This document shows positions 1-7,494 of a stretch of DNA of 20,133 nucleotides, piece by piece (within the stretch, counting starts at the first letter, position 1; each line of letters begins with the position of its first letter). The stretch lies in contig JAHEOI010000067.1 in assembly GCA_018610125.1 (NCBI GenBank), positions 1 through 20,133 on the forward strand. Direction: 5' to 3'. The position numbers were made by a program, and so were the translations under genes. Below the pieces are notes generated by a model, which saw only the letters and a program-made list of their open reading frames with translations, was not told the origin of the DNA and made no database searches. The stretch comes from Verrucomicrobiota bacterium. GTDB lineage: Bacteria > Verrucomicrobiota > Verrucomicrobiia > Limisphaerales > JAHEOI01.

Positions 1-314
1 GCGTAAACCCGAGCCGCCCCTGCCTGCAGCAGGCAATCGGTAAAGCCGCCGGTTGCGGCTCCCAAATCAATTGCCTCCAGCCCACCCGCTCCAATCCGGA
101 ATTGCTGCAGCGCGTGCTCCAGCTTGTACCCACCCCGGCTGACAAACCGCTCGGACTCGACCAGGACGACCTCGTCATAAGGCTTGACCTGATCGCTCGC
201 TTTGCGTGCAACATGGCTGTTGATCTTCACGCGACCCGCCATGATGAGGCGCTTAGCCCGTTCACGGCCTTCGCAGAGACCTCGTCGCACCATCGCTTGA
301 TCCAACCGATTCAT
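1..314 (-). CDS. tlyA: TlyA-family rRNA 2'-O-methyltransferase (partial, N-terminal part)
   Basis: The gene is read on the complement and cut by the window edge, leaving about 104 codons. The N-terminus (MNRLDQAMVRRGLCEGRERA) is an S4 RNA-binding domain, with the family's pattern of RLD, then Arg/Ala, then LIMAGRVKIN. A linker leads to SRGGYKLEHALQQF and then DLGAATGGFTDCLLQAGA, the motif I (SAM-binding) segment of the FtsJ-like methyltransferase fold. Family members methylate 2'-OH groups of 16S/23S rRNA, although they are often annotated as hemolysin A; I see nothing here that supports haemolysis. The start is set at the ATG whose product begins directly at the S4 domain. An in-frame ATG nine codons upstream (base 341) would add MESAPSTSS and cannot be excluded. 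The gene lies about 130 bases downstream of alaS on the same strand, so the two could be cotranscribed. The family is clear; the exact rRNA target is not visible. Confidence 0.9.
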   Translation of the reverse strand, partial: MNRLDQAMVRRGLCEGRERAKRLIMAGRVKINSHVARKASDQVKPYDEVVLVESERFVSRGGYKLEHALQQFRIGAGGLEAIDLGAATGGFTDCLLQAGAARVY

Positions 315-442
315 ACTCGACGTCGACGGCGCCGATTCCATCAACAACGCCCCTTACCCGACATTGGTCAACATTACCCGCCCTCGGACTGCCTCCCGAT
401 CCGTCACCTTTATAAGTGGGTAGCGCTTCCCAAATCACGGCA

Positions 443-3148
443 TTACGGTTGCTCGGCAATGAATTCGAGCGCTTTCGACACCGCCCGGTCGACATTTTCG
501 GCATCTTTCCCACCGCCACGGGCCATTTCGGGACGCCCTCCCCCCTTGCCACCGACCACCGGCGCGATGGCTTGGATAATCTTCCCGGCATGGAATCGCG
601 ACGTCAGGTCGGAGGAAACCATCGCGACCATCGATACTTGACCATCGGAAGCGCCGACCAACACCCCGACTCCGCTAAATTCCGCCTTCAATGCCTCTGC
701 GACCGATTGGAGGAAATCGCCTTCCTCCTCGCCGAGATTTTTCACAATCGCTTGAGCCCCGCCGATTGTTCGTGCCTCTCGGCTCAGCTCGCGTGCGGTC
801 CTGCTGGCCAACTTCTGCTGCAACGTTTTGAGCTGCCTCTCCCGCTGCTTTTGCTGCGCCAAAACGCTGTCGAGCTTTTTATCCAGCTCCGAGATCGGGG
901 CATTCAAACGTCCGGCAAGCCGATTCAAGAGGTCATCCTCTTCCCGACTCCGCTCATAGGCCGGCCATCCAGCCAGCGCCTCAATCCGGCGTATCCCGGA
1001 AGCGATAGCCGATTCATTCGTGATCCGGAACACCCCGGTCTGCCCGGTCGCACCGACATGGGTACCGCCACATAGCTCCATGGAAAATCCATCGAGCTGA
1101 CTCGGTCGCCCGCCGATTTGGATCACTCGTACCTGATCCGCATACTTCTCGCCGAAGATTTGAAGGATATCCTCCCGCTTTTTGACCTCATCGTAGGGGA
1201 TTTCCGCGGAAGATACGGGAGCGTCTTCCAGAGCACGCTCATTGACCAAACGTTCGATATCTCGGATCTGCTCCGCCGTCAACGCCGCACTATTGAAGTC
1301 AAACGTGAGCTTGTCGGGGCCGACATAAGAGCCCTTTTGCGTGGCATCCGGGCTCACGACTTCATGCAAAGCCCAATGAAGGAGATGGGTAACGGTATGA
1401 TGCCGCCGGATTGCCACCCGTCGATCCGGATCAATCGCCAAGGTCACTTCGGTGCCCGGCTCCGGGGCATCCTGATCCGACAACAAATGGAGGAATGCCT
1501 GACCTGCCTTTTGGGTGTCGACCACATACCAAACGCGGCTGTCGGCCGTGATGGTTCCCGTGTCACCGACTTGCCCGCCCATTTCGGCATAAAATGGCGA
1601 CTCCTCCAGCACCACAGCCACCTTATTGTCCTTAAGCTCCACCACGTCATGCACTCGGGCGGTCGCTTCCAAGCGATCATACCCCACAAATCGCGTTGCA
1701 ACGGCATGATCGAGGTTTTCGACATTGATCACCGACTTCTTTTGCGCCGCACGCGCCCTGGCGCGCTGTTGCTCCATCAACCGCTCAAATGTGGCTCGAT
1801 CGACGGTCATGCCGCGCTCCCGAGCCATCAGCTCGGTCAAATCGAGAGGAAATCCATAAGTGTCATAGAGCTTAAAGGCGAATTCACCGCTCAATTCGTC
1901 TCCCTGGCTATGGCGATCCGCTTCTTCGCGGAACATCTCGATTCCTCGATCCAATGTCTTATTGAACGACTCTTCCTCGGCCCGGATTGTATTGCGCACC
2001 AAGTCCCGTTTGGAGCGAATTTCGGGAAAGACCTCGCCCATCGTCTCAACCAAAACATCCACCAGCTCGTAAAAGAACGGCCGCTGGAATCCGAGGGTTC
2101 GCCCATACCGCACCGCCCGTCTTAATATCCGGCGAAGCACATAATTGCGGTCCGTGTTTCCCGGAAGGATCCCATCCGCGATGGCAAAGCTCAGCGCACG
2201 GATATGGTCGGCAATCACGCGAAAGGCGACGTCGATCTTTTCCTGCTCGGAGCGCCCGGTGGTCCCCGCCGCCGGAAGGGTGGCGCCGTATTGTTTGCCG
2301 CTGAGCTCACTCAAACGCTCAAACAGAGGATGGAAAATATCCGTCTCGTAATCGGAGATAATCCGTTTAAAATTGGTGAAATGGTCGGTTCCCTGCATGA
2401 TCGCGGTCACACGCTCCAGCCCCATCCCCGTATCGACATGCTTGGCCGCCAGCGGGGAGAATGTCCCGTCCGGATTGGCATTGAACTGGATGAAGACCAA
2501 ATTCCAGATCTCAATGCATTGAGGGTCATCGCGGTTGACCAGCTTACCCCCGGTGTCGCCATCAGGGGAAAGGTCGACATGGATCTCGGAGCATGGCCCA
2601 CATGGGCCGGTATCCCCCATCATCCAAAAATTGTCCTCCTTATCGCCATAGACGATATGCTGTTTTGGATCGAGCCCCGCAGCCGAAAACCGTTCAAACC
2701 AATAGTCGTAAGCTTCCTGATCGAATTCGCTTGGGTCGCCCGCTGCTTGATCGGGCGAATAGACCGTCGCGTAAAGCCGATGCTTTGGAAATTGCCAAAC
2801 CCCGGTTATCAATTCCCAAGCCCAATCGATTGCCTCCTTTTTGAAATAATCGCCAAAGCTCCAATTGCCGAGCATCTCAAAGAACGTGTGGTGGTAAGTA
2901 TCCCAACCCACATCTTCAAGGTCATTGTGCTTGCCGCCCGCCCGGATACACTTTTGGGTGTCCGCCACCCTCGGCGGAGAGTAAGGCACATTCTCCTGTC
3001 CGAGAAAAACAGGCACAAACTGGTTCATGCCCGCGTTCGTGAACAAAAGATTGGGCGAATCGGGCATCAAGCTCGCCGACGGCACGATCGTGTGCTCCTT
3101 TGAACGAAAAAAATCCAGAAACGACTGGCGTATTTCCTGACTGGTCAT
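443..3148 (-). CDS. alaS: Alanyl-tRNA synthetase
   Basis: Attaches alanine to tRNA-Ala in the cytoplasm. At 901 residues it is close to the usual 870-880. The class II catalytic core covers about residues 1-250, with the characteristic FTNAGMNQFVPVFLG, KCIRAGGKHNDLEDVG and HHTFFEMLGNWSFGDYFKKE segments and DTGMGLERV near 239-247. The tRNA-recognition region follows. The editing domain carries the zinc-site HxxxH (His584, His588) and CxxxH (Cys693, His697 in CGGTH), so proofreading of mischarged Ser/Gly should be intact. A coiled-coil linker (about 745-795) leads to the C-Ala/DHHA1 domain ending in GGKGGGRPEMARGGGKD (867-883). The ATG start is preceded by AAGGGAG about ten bases upstream and gives the standard N-terminus. 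It is divergent from the small RNA/rarA unit and upstream of tlyA. No truncation or missing key residue was seen. Confidence 0.98.
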   Translation of the reverse strand: MTSQEIRQSFLDFFRSKEHTIVPSASLMPDSPNLLFTNAGMNQFVPVFLGQENVPYSPPRVADTQKCIRAGGKHNDLEDVGWDTYHHTFFEMLGNWSFGDYFKKEAIDWAWELITGVWQFPKHRLYATVYSPDQAAGDPSEFDQEAYDYWFERFSAAGLDPKQHIVYGDKEDNFWMMGDTGPCGPCSEIHVDLSPDGDTGGKLVNRDDPQCIEIWNLVFIQFNANPDGTFSPLAAKHVDTGMGLERVTAIMQGTDHFTNFKRIISDYETDIFHPLFERLSELSGKQYGATLPAAGTTGRSEQEKIDVAFRVIADHIRALSFAIADGILPGNTDRNYVLRRILRRAVRYGRTLGFQRPFFYELVDVLVETMGEVFPEIRSKRDLVRNTIRAEEESFNKTLDRGIEMFREEADRHSQGDELSGEFAFKLYDTYGFPLDLTELMARERGMTVDRATFERLMEQQRARARAAQKKSVINVENLDHAVATRFVGYDRLEATARVHDVVELKDNKVAVVLEESPFYAEMGGQVGDTGTITADSRVWYVVDTQKAGQAFLHLLSDQDAPEPGTEVTLAIDPDRRVAIRRHHTVTHLLHWALHEVVSPDATQKGSYVGPDKLTFDFNSAALTAEQIRDIERLVNERALEDAPVSSAEIPYDEVKKREDILQIFGEKYADQVRVIQIGGRPSQLDGFSMELCGGTHVGATGQTGVFRITNESAIASGIRRIEALAGWPAYERSREEDDLLNRLAGRLNAPISELDKKLDSVLAQQKQRERQLKTLQQKLASRTARELSREARTIGGAQAIVKNLGEEEGDFLQSVAEALKAEFSGVGVLVGASDGQVSMVAMVSSDLTSRFHAGKIIQAIAPVVGGKGGGRPEMARGGGKDAENVDRAVSKALEFIAEQP

Positions 3149-3432
3149 ATAGTTTGCTCTCCCTTAACCGGGACGATCATTTCAGGCCAACTCTTAGCGG
3201 CCCCGTGACAAGCTAAAGGAATCCATTCCAAAAGAGCAAGGATGGGGCCGCATTTTTCCGCTTGAGAAAACATGGCCGGTTTTCCATATTAAACAATGGG
3301 CGGCTGGCAGCGGCCGGCTCGGGACGCTTCGGGGTTCCGGGGGGGGGAAGAGAGCGAGCACGGATTAAATGTTGGTTTTTCCCTGCCATGCGCGTGATTG
3401 ACAACAAGCTCCTTGAACCGTAGTCATCAAAA
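3149..3432. other. Intergenic region between alaS and the small-RNA/rarA unit
   Basis: This is the divergent upstream region. It should hold the alaS promoter (complement) and the promoter of the small RNA (plus strand). A run of nine G lies at 3339-3347. On the plus strand a perfect TTGACA hexamer (3398-3403) lies 17 bases before TAGTCA (3421-3426), a plausible but weak -10. A 64-codon minus-strand open frame (3213-3407) shows no recognisable protein features, and I do not call it a gene. I could not identify a convincing alaS promoter. Confidence 0.5.
3398..3426 (+). promoter_or_regulatory. Candidate sigma-70-type promoter of the small RNA
   Basis: A perfect -35 (TTGACA, 3398-3403) is followed by a 17-base spacer and TAGTCA (3421-3426), which matches the -10 consensus only at its first two bases. 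If used, transcription would start near 3433, giving an RNA of about 165 nt. The match is good at -35 and poor at -10, so the 5' end is uncertain. Confidence 0.4.
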
Positions 3433-3597
3433 AACGGAGCCTGGCTTTTGCTGGTGGACGACAGGCCTTGACTGGAAGTCGGAAGCCATCAAGAAGGCTC
3501 CACCTGTTGTTTCCAAGTTCATAAGGAACTGTGCACACGGCATTCGGCGGGGTTCATAAAACAGGGGGCCGCTTCGACGGCCCCCATCTTTTTTTTA
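3433..3597 (+). ncRNA. ssrS: Candidate structured small RNA, possibly 6S RNA
   Basis: There is no protein gene here, yet the segment ends in a textbook terminator and can fold. TGGACGACAGG (3455-3465) pairs with CCTGTTGTTTCCA (3503-3515) as an imperfect helix. Inside it, GCC/GGC (3465-3467 with 3496-3498) and TTGA/TCAA (3468-3471 with 3489-3492) extend the stem. On the 3' side, AGTTC/GAACT (3516-3530) forms a small separate hairpin, as in the 3' strand of the 6S central bubble. 6S RNA mimics an open promoter and binds sigma-70 RNA polymerase. In proteobacteria it lies directly upstream of and cotranscribed with the 5-formyl-THF cyclo-ligase gene, and elsewhere it lies beside rarA; both genes follow here. 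Length (about 165 nt) fits the family. I could not show a clear closing stem (one possibility is TGAACC near 3415-3420 with GGTTCA near 3551-3556, which would need an earlier 5' end). Identity as 6S is inference from position and overall shape. Confidence 0.5.
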
Positions 3598-3598
3598 C
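3564..3598 (+). terminator. Strong intrinsic terminator of the small RNA
   Basis: GGGGGCCG and CGGCCCCC form an 8-bp GC-rich stem around a CTTCGA loop (3564-3585 approximately), followed by ATC and a run of eight T. The start codon of rarA follows within a few bases, so this hairpin separates the small RNA from rarA and any rarA transcription from upstream must read through it. Confidence 0.9.
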
Positions 3599-3599
3599 T

Positions 3600-5030
3600 A
3601 TGGGAACGGGTGACCTCTTTGCGTCGCAATCCGCGTCGCAGTCCAACGCGGATCGGGGCGCGAATTTACAGGAGACAGTCCAGGACCACTCCCAGCAGAC
3701 TCGGAAGGCTACCCCCCTCGCAGCCAGGATGCGTCCGGAAACGTTGGAGGAATTCATGGGGCAAGCCCACATCCTTGCCGACGGCTGCCTTTTACGACGG
3801 GCAATCGAGGCTGACCGCATTCAATCCATCATACTATACGGCCCGCCCGGGACCGGAAAAACGACGCTTGCTCATATTATCGCCCGCCGCACCCAGGCCT
3901 ACTTTCATCGATTGAGCGGGGTGGAATCCAATGTGGCCGAGCTGCGCAAAGTCCTAGCCGCAGCCGTAAACCGCTTGGAAAACTCGGGTCGGTCGACCAT
4001 CCTCTTCATTGACGAGATCCACCGCTTCAACAAGGCCCAACAGGATGTCCTGCTGCCTGACGTTGAAAACGGGACAGTCAAGCTAATCGGAGCCACTACC
4101 CACAACCCGTGCTTCTTCGTCAATTCCCCGCTTGTCTCCCGCTCGCAAATCTTTGAGCTTTATCCATTGGGTGAGAATGACCTGGTGGATCTCCTTACCC
4201 GCGCCCTTGGTGATGCGAACCGCGGACTCGCCCATCTCAACGCCTCGGCGAGCTCGGAAGCCCTTCATCACCTTGCCCGCACCGCCGATGGGGATGGCCG
4301 CAAGGCCTTGAATGCCCTTGAAATTGCCGCGTTGACATCCGAGCCCGATCAAAACGGAAGGGTCCAAATTGATTTGCCGGCCGCCGAGCAGAGCATCCAG
4401 CACAAAGCGGTCGTTTACGACGGTGATGAAGACGCGCACTACGACACCATCTCAGCCTTCATCAAATCGATGCGCGGTGGTGATCCCGATGCCGCCCTCT
4501 ATTGGTTGGCAAAAATGATCCACGCCGGCGAGGATCCTCGGTTTATCACACGGCGAATCGTCATCTGCGCCGCTGAAGATGTCGGCTTGGCCGACCCCAA
4601 CGCGCTCGTCATTGCCAATGCGGCACACCATGCCGCGGAATTTGTGGGATGGCCGGAAGCCCGCATCCCTGTTGCGGAGGCGACGCTCTACATCACCGGC
4701 GCTCCAAAAAGCAACAGCGCGATCGCGGCGATCGACACCGCACTCGCCGACATCAAATCCGACTCCACCCTTCCCGTGCCGGAGCACCTGCGTGATGCCC
4801 ATTATGCGGGTGCGGATCGGCTGGGACACGGCCAAGGGTACGCTTACGCCCATGCCTATCCGGGTCACTTTGTGGCTCAAGACTATTTGGGCGCCTTTCG
4901 GCGCTACTATGAGCCGACGGACCAAGGCCAGGAAGCAGCGATTCGCGAACGCATCGAGCGATGGCGCGCCGCCTTTTCGAAGAAAACTTGGACAACAGGA
5001 GACGATGGAACCGGCGAAAGAAAAGGTTAA
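3600..5030 (+). CDS. rarA: Replication-associated recombination protein A (AAA+ ATPase, RarA/MgsA/WRNIP1 family)
   Basis: This AAA+ ATPase acts at stalled replication forks with SSB, gap repair and recombination proteins. The product is 476 residues. The family's N-terminal DLF segment (residues 5-7) is followed by a polar Ser/Gln-rich linker to PLAARMRPETLEEFMGQAHIL. Walker A is GPPGTGKT (81-88) and Walker B LFIDEIHRF (about 135-143). The sensor-1-like IGATTHNP is at 163-170, and SPLVSRSQIFEL carries the candidate arginine finger. The C-terminal MgsA part contains DTISAFIKSMRGGDPDAALYWL and AAEDVGLADP. I chose ATG 3600 because the open frame upstream, to GTG 3531, would translate the terminator stem and poly-T. 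No Shine-Dalgarno site precedes ATG 3600, as the T-run ends just before it. The end overlaps the cyclo-ligase gene by 26 bases, and rny follows, which suggests one operon. Confidence 0.96.
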   Translation: MGTGDLFASQSASQSNADRGANLQETVQDHSQQTRKATPLAARMRPETLEEFMGQAHILADGCLLRRAIEADRIQSIILYGPPGTGKTTLAHIIARRTQAYFHRLSGVESNVAELRKVLAAAVNRLENSGRSTILFIDEIHRFNKAQQDVLLPDVENGTVKLIGATTHNPCFFVNSPLVSRSQIFELYPLGENDLVDLLTRALGDANRGLAHLNASASSEALHHLARTADGDGRKALNALEIAALTSEPDQNGRVQIDLPAAEQSIQHKAVVYDGDEDAHYDTISAFIKSMRGGDPDAALYWLAKMIHAGEDPRFITRRIVICAAEDVGLADPNALVIANAAHHAAEFVGWPEARIPVAEATLYITGAPKSNSAIAAIDTALADIKSDSTLPVPEHLRDAHYAGADRLGHGQGYAYAHAYPGHFVAQDYLGAFRRYYEPTDQGQEAAIRERIERWRAAFSKKTWTTGDDGTGERKG

Positions 5031-5595
5031 CCTTCGAAAGCGTTTTCGCGACGCGGTTGCTCGGCTTACCTCTGCAGAGAGACAGGAAGCTTCGACGCAT
5101 GCCCGCGGCCAGCTCCTCAAACAACCGGTGTGGCAAGATGCCATGACGGTCCTATTTTACGCCCCCATGGCAGACGAAATCGATCTCTGGCCATTGGCCG
5201 AGACCGCTTTGACGCTTGGCAAACGAATCGCCCTTCCCCGCTTTGTGCCGGAGCAAAATGCTTATGAAGTCGTCGAGGTCACCGATCTTGAAACCGAGCT
5301 TCATCGAGGCCTTTACGGGGTGCCAGAGCCAGGACCGGAATGCCGGGCCTTTCCTCAAAACGATCTGGACTTGTTGCTGATCCCTGGGTTAGGCTTCTCT
5401 ACAGCAGGTGTCCGTATCGGCCGGGGGAAAGGTTATTATGATCGCTTATTGGCGAACATCCAGGGGACCAAATGCGGCGTCGGCTTTGATTGTCAGGTTG
5501 ATGACAGGCTTCCGACCGAGCCGCACGATATCCTACTGGATTTCATTCTGACGCCGACGTTCGGATTGGTGGCCGCTCACCGGAACCAGGCTTGA
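5005..5595 (+). CDS. ygfA: 5-formyltetrahydrofolate cyclo-ligase (5,10-methenyl-THF synthetase)
   Basis: Converts 5-formyl-THF to 5,10-methenyl-THF using ATP, returning the stored folate to one-carbon metabolism in the cytoplasm. The product is 196 residues, normal for the family. LRKRFRDA (10-17) is the basic N-terminal segment. LLLIPGLGFS (123-132) and GRGKGYYDR (139-147) are the signature ATP/folate-binding motifs of the 5-FTHF cyc-lig family. ATG 5005 is chosen because it has AGGAG (4997-5001) just upstream and gives a full-length N-terminus, whereas the longer open frame reaches well into rarA. It overlaps the end of rarA by 26 bases and its stop lies one base before the rny ATG, so translation of the three genes is probably coupled. 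In many bacteria this gene lies just downstream of 6S RNA, which supports the assignment of the RNA at 3433-3597. Confidence 0.95.
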   Translation: MEPAKEKVNLRKRFRDAVARLTSAERQEASTHARGQLLKQPVWQDAMTVLFYAPMADEIDLWPLAETALTLGKRIALPRFVPEQNAYEVVEVTDLETELHRGLYGVPEPGPECRAFPQNDLDLLLIPGLGFSTAGVRIGRGKGYYDRLLANIQGTKCGVGFDCQVDDRLPTEPHDILLDFILTPTFGLVAAHRNQA

Positions 5596-5596
5596 A

Positions 5597-7162
5597 ATGG
5601 GCTTCTCGGCACACAATGAGATTCTGGCTATCGTGCTTCTCTTGGCAGGAGCGATCCTCGGATATGTCATTTTCCAGTGGCGTCATCGGGCCGAAACAAA
5701 AAAGCTGACGGAGAAGAAACAAACCATTCTCGACCAGGCCCGTAACGAGGCCGATTCCATCGTTCGAGAAGCCCGCCTTGTGGCCAATGAAGAAGCAGTC
5801 AAGCTCCGCCAACAGGCCGAGTCGAGCTTTGCCCAAAGGCGCCAGATGATTGAAGAAAGCGAAAGGCGCGTTGCCGAGCGGGAACGTCTGGTTAATGAGC
5901 GGCTTGAAAACTTGGTTCAAGAAGACAAAAAGCTGCGGCAACAGCAGGCCGAGTATGACGCCAAGGCGCGCGAGCTGGCCAATGAGAAGGAGAGCCTCCA
6001 CAAGCTTGAAAAGGAGCGGCGGGACGAATTGGCACGGATCGGCAACCTCACGGAAGAGGAGGCCAAGCAGACTCTACTGAAAGAGATCGAGCAGAGCACC
6101 CTCAAAGACGCCACCACCTTAAGCCGCCGAATCATCGATGAAACCAAACAAAAGGCCGAGGACCAAGCGAAGCGGATCCTAAGCATCGCGCTCCAACGCT
6201 ATGCCGGCGAATACACCTTTGAGAACACCTCCGGGACGGTGGCCCTTCCCAACGAGGAGATCAAAGGACGCATCATCGGACGAGAGGGACGGAATATTCG
6301 GACCTTTGAAAATGCGACTGGAATTACCGTCCTCATTGATGACACCCCGAATGCCGTGATTCTTTCCGGGTTTGATCCGGTGCGACGCGAGATCGCGCGC
6401 GAAACGATGGAACGCCTTATTGCGGATGGACGAATCCATCCAACCCGCATTGAAGAAGTGGTGCAACAAGTGACCGAAGAGATGGATGACACCATCGTCA
6501 AAGCGGGAGAAGAAGCGATCGCCCGAGTCGGTCTCACGCCGATGCCTATGGAAGTCACAAAGCTGCTCGGACGTTTGCGGTTCCGCATCAGTTATTCCCA
6601 AAACATTCTCGATCACAGCATTGAAGTCGCCCATCTCTGTGGACTGCTCGCGGGGGAAATCGGAGTCAATACAACGCATGCCAAGCAGGCCGGCCTCCTG
6701 CACGACGTCGGAAAGGCATTAAACCACGAAATGGAAGGGCCCCATGCCGTGGTGGGGGCCGATTTCATTCACCGCCATGGGATACCGGAAGAAGTGGTCA
6801 ATGGCGTGGCTTCCCATCATAATGAGGGCCCTCAGCAAGGGCTTCTTGGGGTGTTGGTCGCCACTGCCGACACCATCAGCGCCGCGCGCCCCGGCGCCCG
6901 CTCGGAGACAATGGCGACCTACATCAAACGTTTGGAGAGCCTTGAAAAGCTGGGGAACTCCTTTCCCGGAGTCGAGAAGAGCTATGCCTTGCAAGCAGGC
7001 CGCGAGCTTCGGGTCTTGGTCCGTTCGGACGAGGTAACCGATGCGCAAGCCTACGTGTTGGCTCGAGATATCGCACGCAAGGTCGAAGAAGAGCTGCATT
7101 ATCCCGGTCAGATCCGCGTCACGGTCTTACGAGAAACCCGATGCATCGAATACGCTAAATAA
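5597..7162 (+). CDS. rny: Ribonuclease Y (membrane-anchored endoribonuclease)
   Basis: RNase Y cleaves single-stranded mRNA at the membrane and starts mRNA decay in bacteria that lack or supplement RNase E. The 521-residue length is standard. Order of parts: one N-terminal membrane helix (about 8-27), a long charged coiled coil (about 30-195), a KH RNA-binding domain with GRIIGREGRN (224-233), and an HD metal-dependent phosphohydrolase domain. The latter includes LDHSIEVAHL (338-347), LLHDVGK with the His369-Asp370 pair, and SHHNE (406-410). It is intact at the C-terminus (VTVLRETRCIEYAK). The ATG starts one base after the cyclo-ligase stop, so it is the third gene of the rarA operon. The next genes are convergent. 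Confidence 0.97.
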   Translation: MGFSAHNEILAIVLLLAGAILGYVIFQWRHRAETKKLTEKKQTILDQARNEADSIVREARLVANEEAVKLRQQAESSFAQRRQMIEESERRVAERERLVNERLENLVQEDKKLRQQQAEYDAKARELANEKESLHKLEKERRDELARIGNLTEEEAKQTLLKEIEQSTLKDATTLSRRIIDETKQKAEDQAKRILSIALQRYAGEYTFENTSGTVALPNEEIKGRIIGREGRNIRTFENATGITVLIDDTPNAVILSGFDPVRREIARETMERLIADGRIHPTRIEEVVQQVTEEMDDTIVKAGEEAIARVGLTPMPMEVTKLLGRLRFRISYSQNILDHSIEVAHLCGLLAGEIGVNTTHAKQAGLLHDVGKALNHEMEGPHAVVGADFIHRHGIPEEVVNGVASHHNEGPQQGLLGVLVATADTISAARPGARSETMATYIKRLESLEKLGNSFPGVEKSYALQAGRELRVLVRSDEVTDAQAYVLARDIARKVEEELHYPGQIRVTVLRETRCIEYAK

Positions 7163-7220
7163 CGATCCCGCCACCCGTCTATGGGAGTCGGGAACGAATG
7201 TGGGATCGCCGGGCTTTCAT

Positions 7221-7255
7221 GGCACATAAAAAAGCAGTCACTCTTTTTATGTGCC
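7221..7255. repeat. Perfect 12-bp inverted repeat between convergent genes
   Basis: GGCACATAAAAA (7221-7232) is exactly repeated inverted as TTTTTATGTGCC (7244-7255) around an 11-base loop. It lies in the 146-base gap between the convergent rny and the small lipoprotein gene. A hairpin shared by both transcripts could protect or end both mRNAs, but the A/T-rich end of the stem is next to the loop and no T-run follows either arm, so it is not a standard intrinsic terminator. Confidence 0.7.
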
Positions 7256-7308
7256 AGTTAAGCCGGTTCAAAAGGAGGCCGGAAGGGCATCGTCAAGGGA
7301 GGGCAACA

Positions 7309-7494
7309 TCATTGTCCTTCGTAGACCGCCGAAGGCAATCCATGCTCCCAACGGCGCTGCTTAGTCCATGGGCGTTCAGACACGTTCTCGGCTTCCGGTG
7401 TGCTGCAACCGACGAACATGACGGCCATTCCAGCAAGGAATACCGTCAACAGCAGATACCGGAGATACTTACTGACGTTGGGGTAACGCTTCAT
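7309..7494 (-). CDS. Small probable lipoprotein, function unknown
   Basis: The 61-residue product has a basic N-terminus (MKRYPNVSKYLRY), one hydrophobic stretch (about 13-28) and then FVGC with Cys30. The latter reads as a signal peptidase II lipobox, although Phe at the -3 position is unusual. The mature part would be 32 residues and is charged and aromatic (ERPWTKQRRWEHGLP). This looks real rather than a shadow because it has the signal-peptide pattern and follows an in-operon partner. Its start overlaps the end of the coiled-coil gene by 26 bases, which suggests translational coupling. I do not recognise the protein. Small lipoproteins with a similar Pro-Trp...Trp pattern are, from memory, seen in Verrucomicrobiota, but I cannot verify this. 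It should sit in the inner or outer membrane; the Ser at +2 favours the outer membrane under the E. coli rule. Confidence 0.7.
   Translation of the reverse strand: MKRYPNVSKYLRYLLLTVFLAGMAVMFVGCSTPEAENVSERPWTKQRRWEHGLPSAVYEGQ

Noticed and set aside
1118..2125. 335-codon plus-strand open frame opposite alaS (and the 299-codon one at 2204-3103, 219 codons at 416-1075)
   Set aside because: They are antisense to strongly conserved alaS and show no recognisable domain; GC-rich codon use of alaS keeps the opposite frames open.
3213..3407. 64-codon minus-strand open frame upstream of alaS
   Set aside because: It has no start context, no protein features, and spans the G9 tract; likely chance.
3466..3498. 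Signal recognition particle RNA in the small-RNA region
   Set aside because: A CTGGAAGTCGGAAGCC string recalls the SRP GGAA tetraloop region, but the required symmetric loop and flanking stem do not form.
3531..3599. Upstream extension of rarA to GTG 3531
   Set aside because: It would translate the terminator stem and poly-T, and adds residues unlike the family N-terminus.
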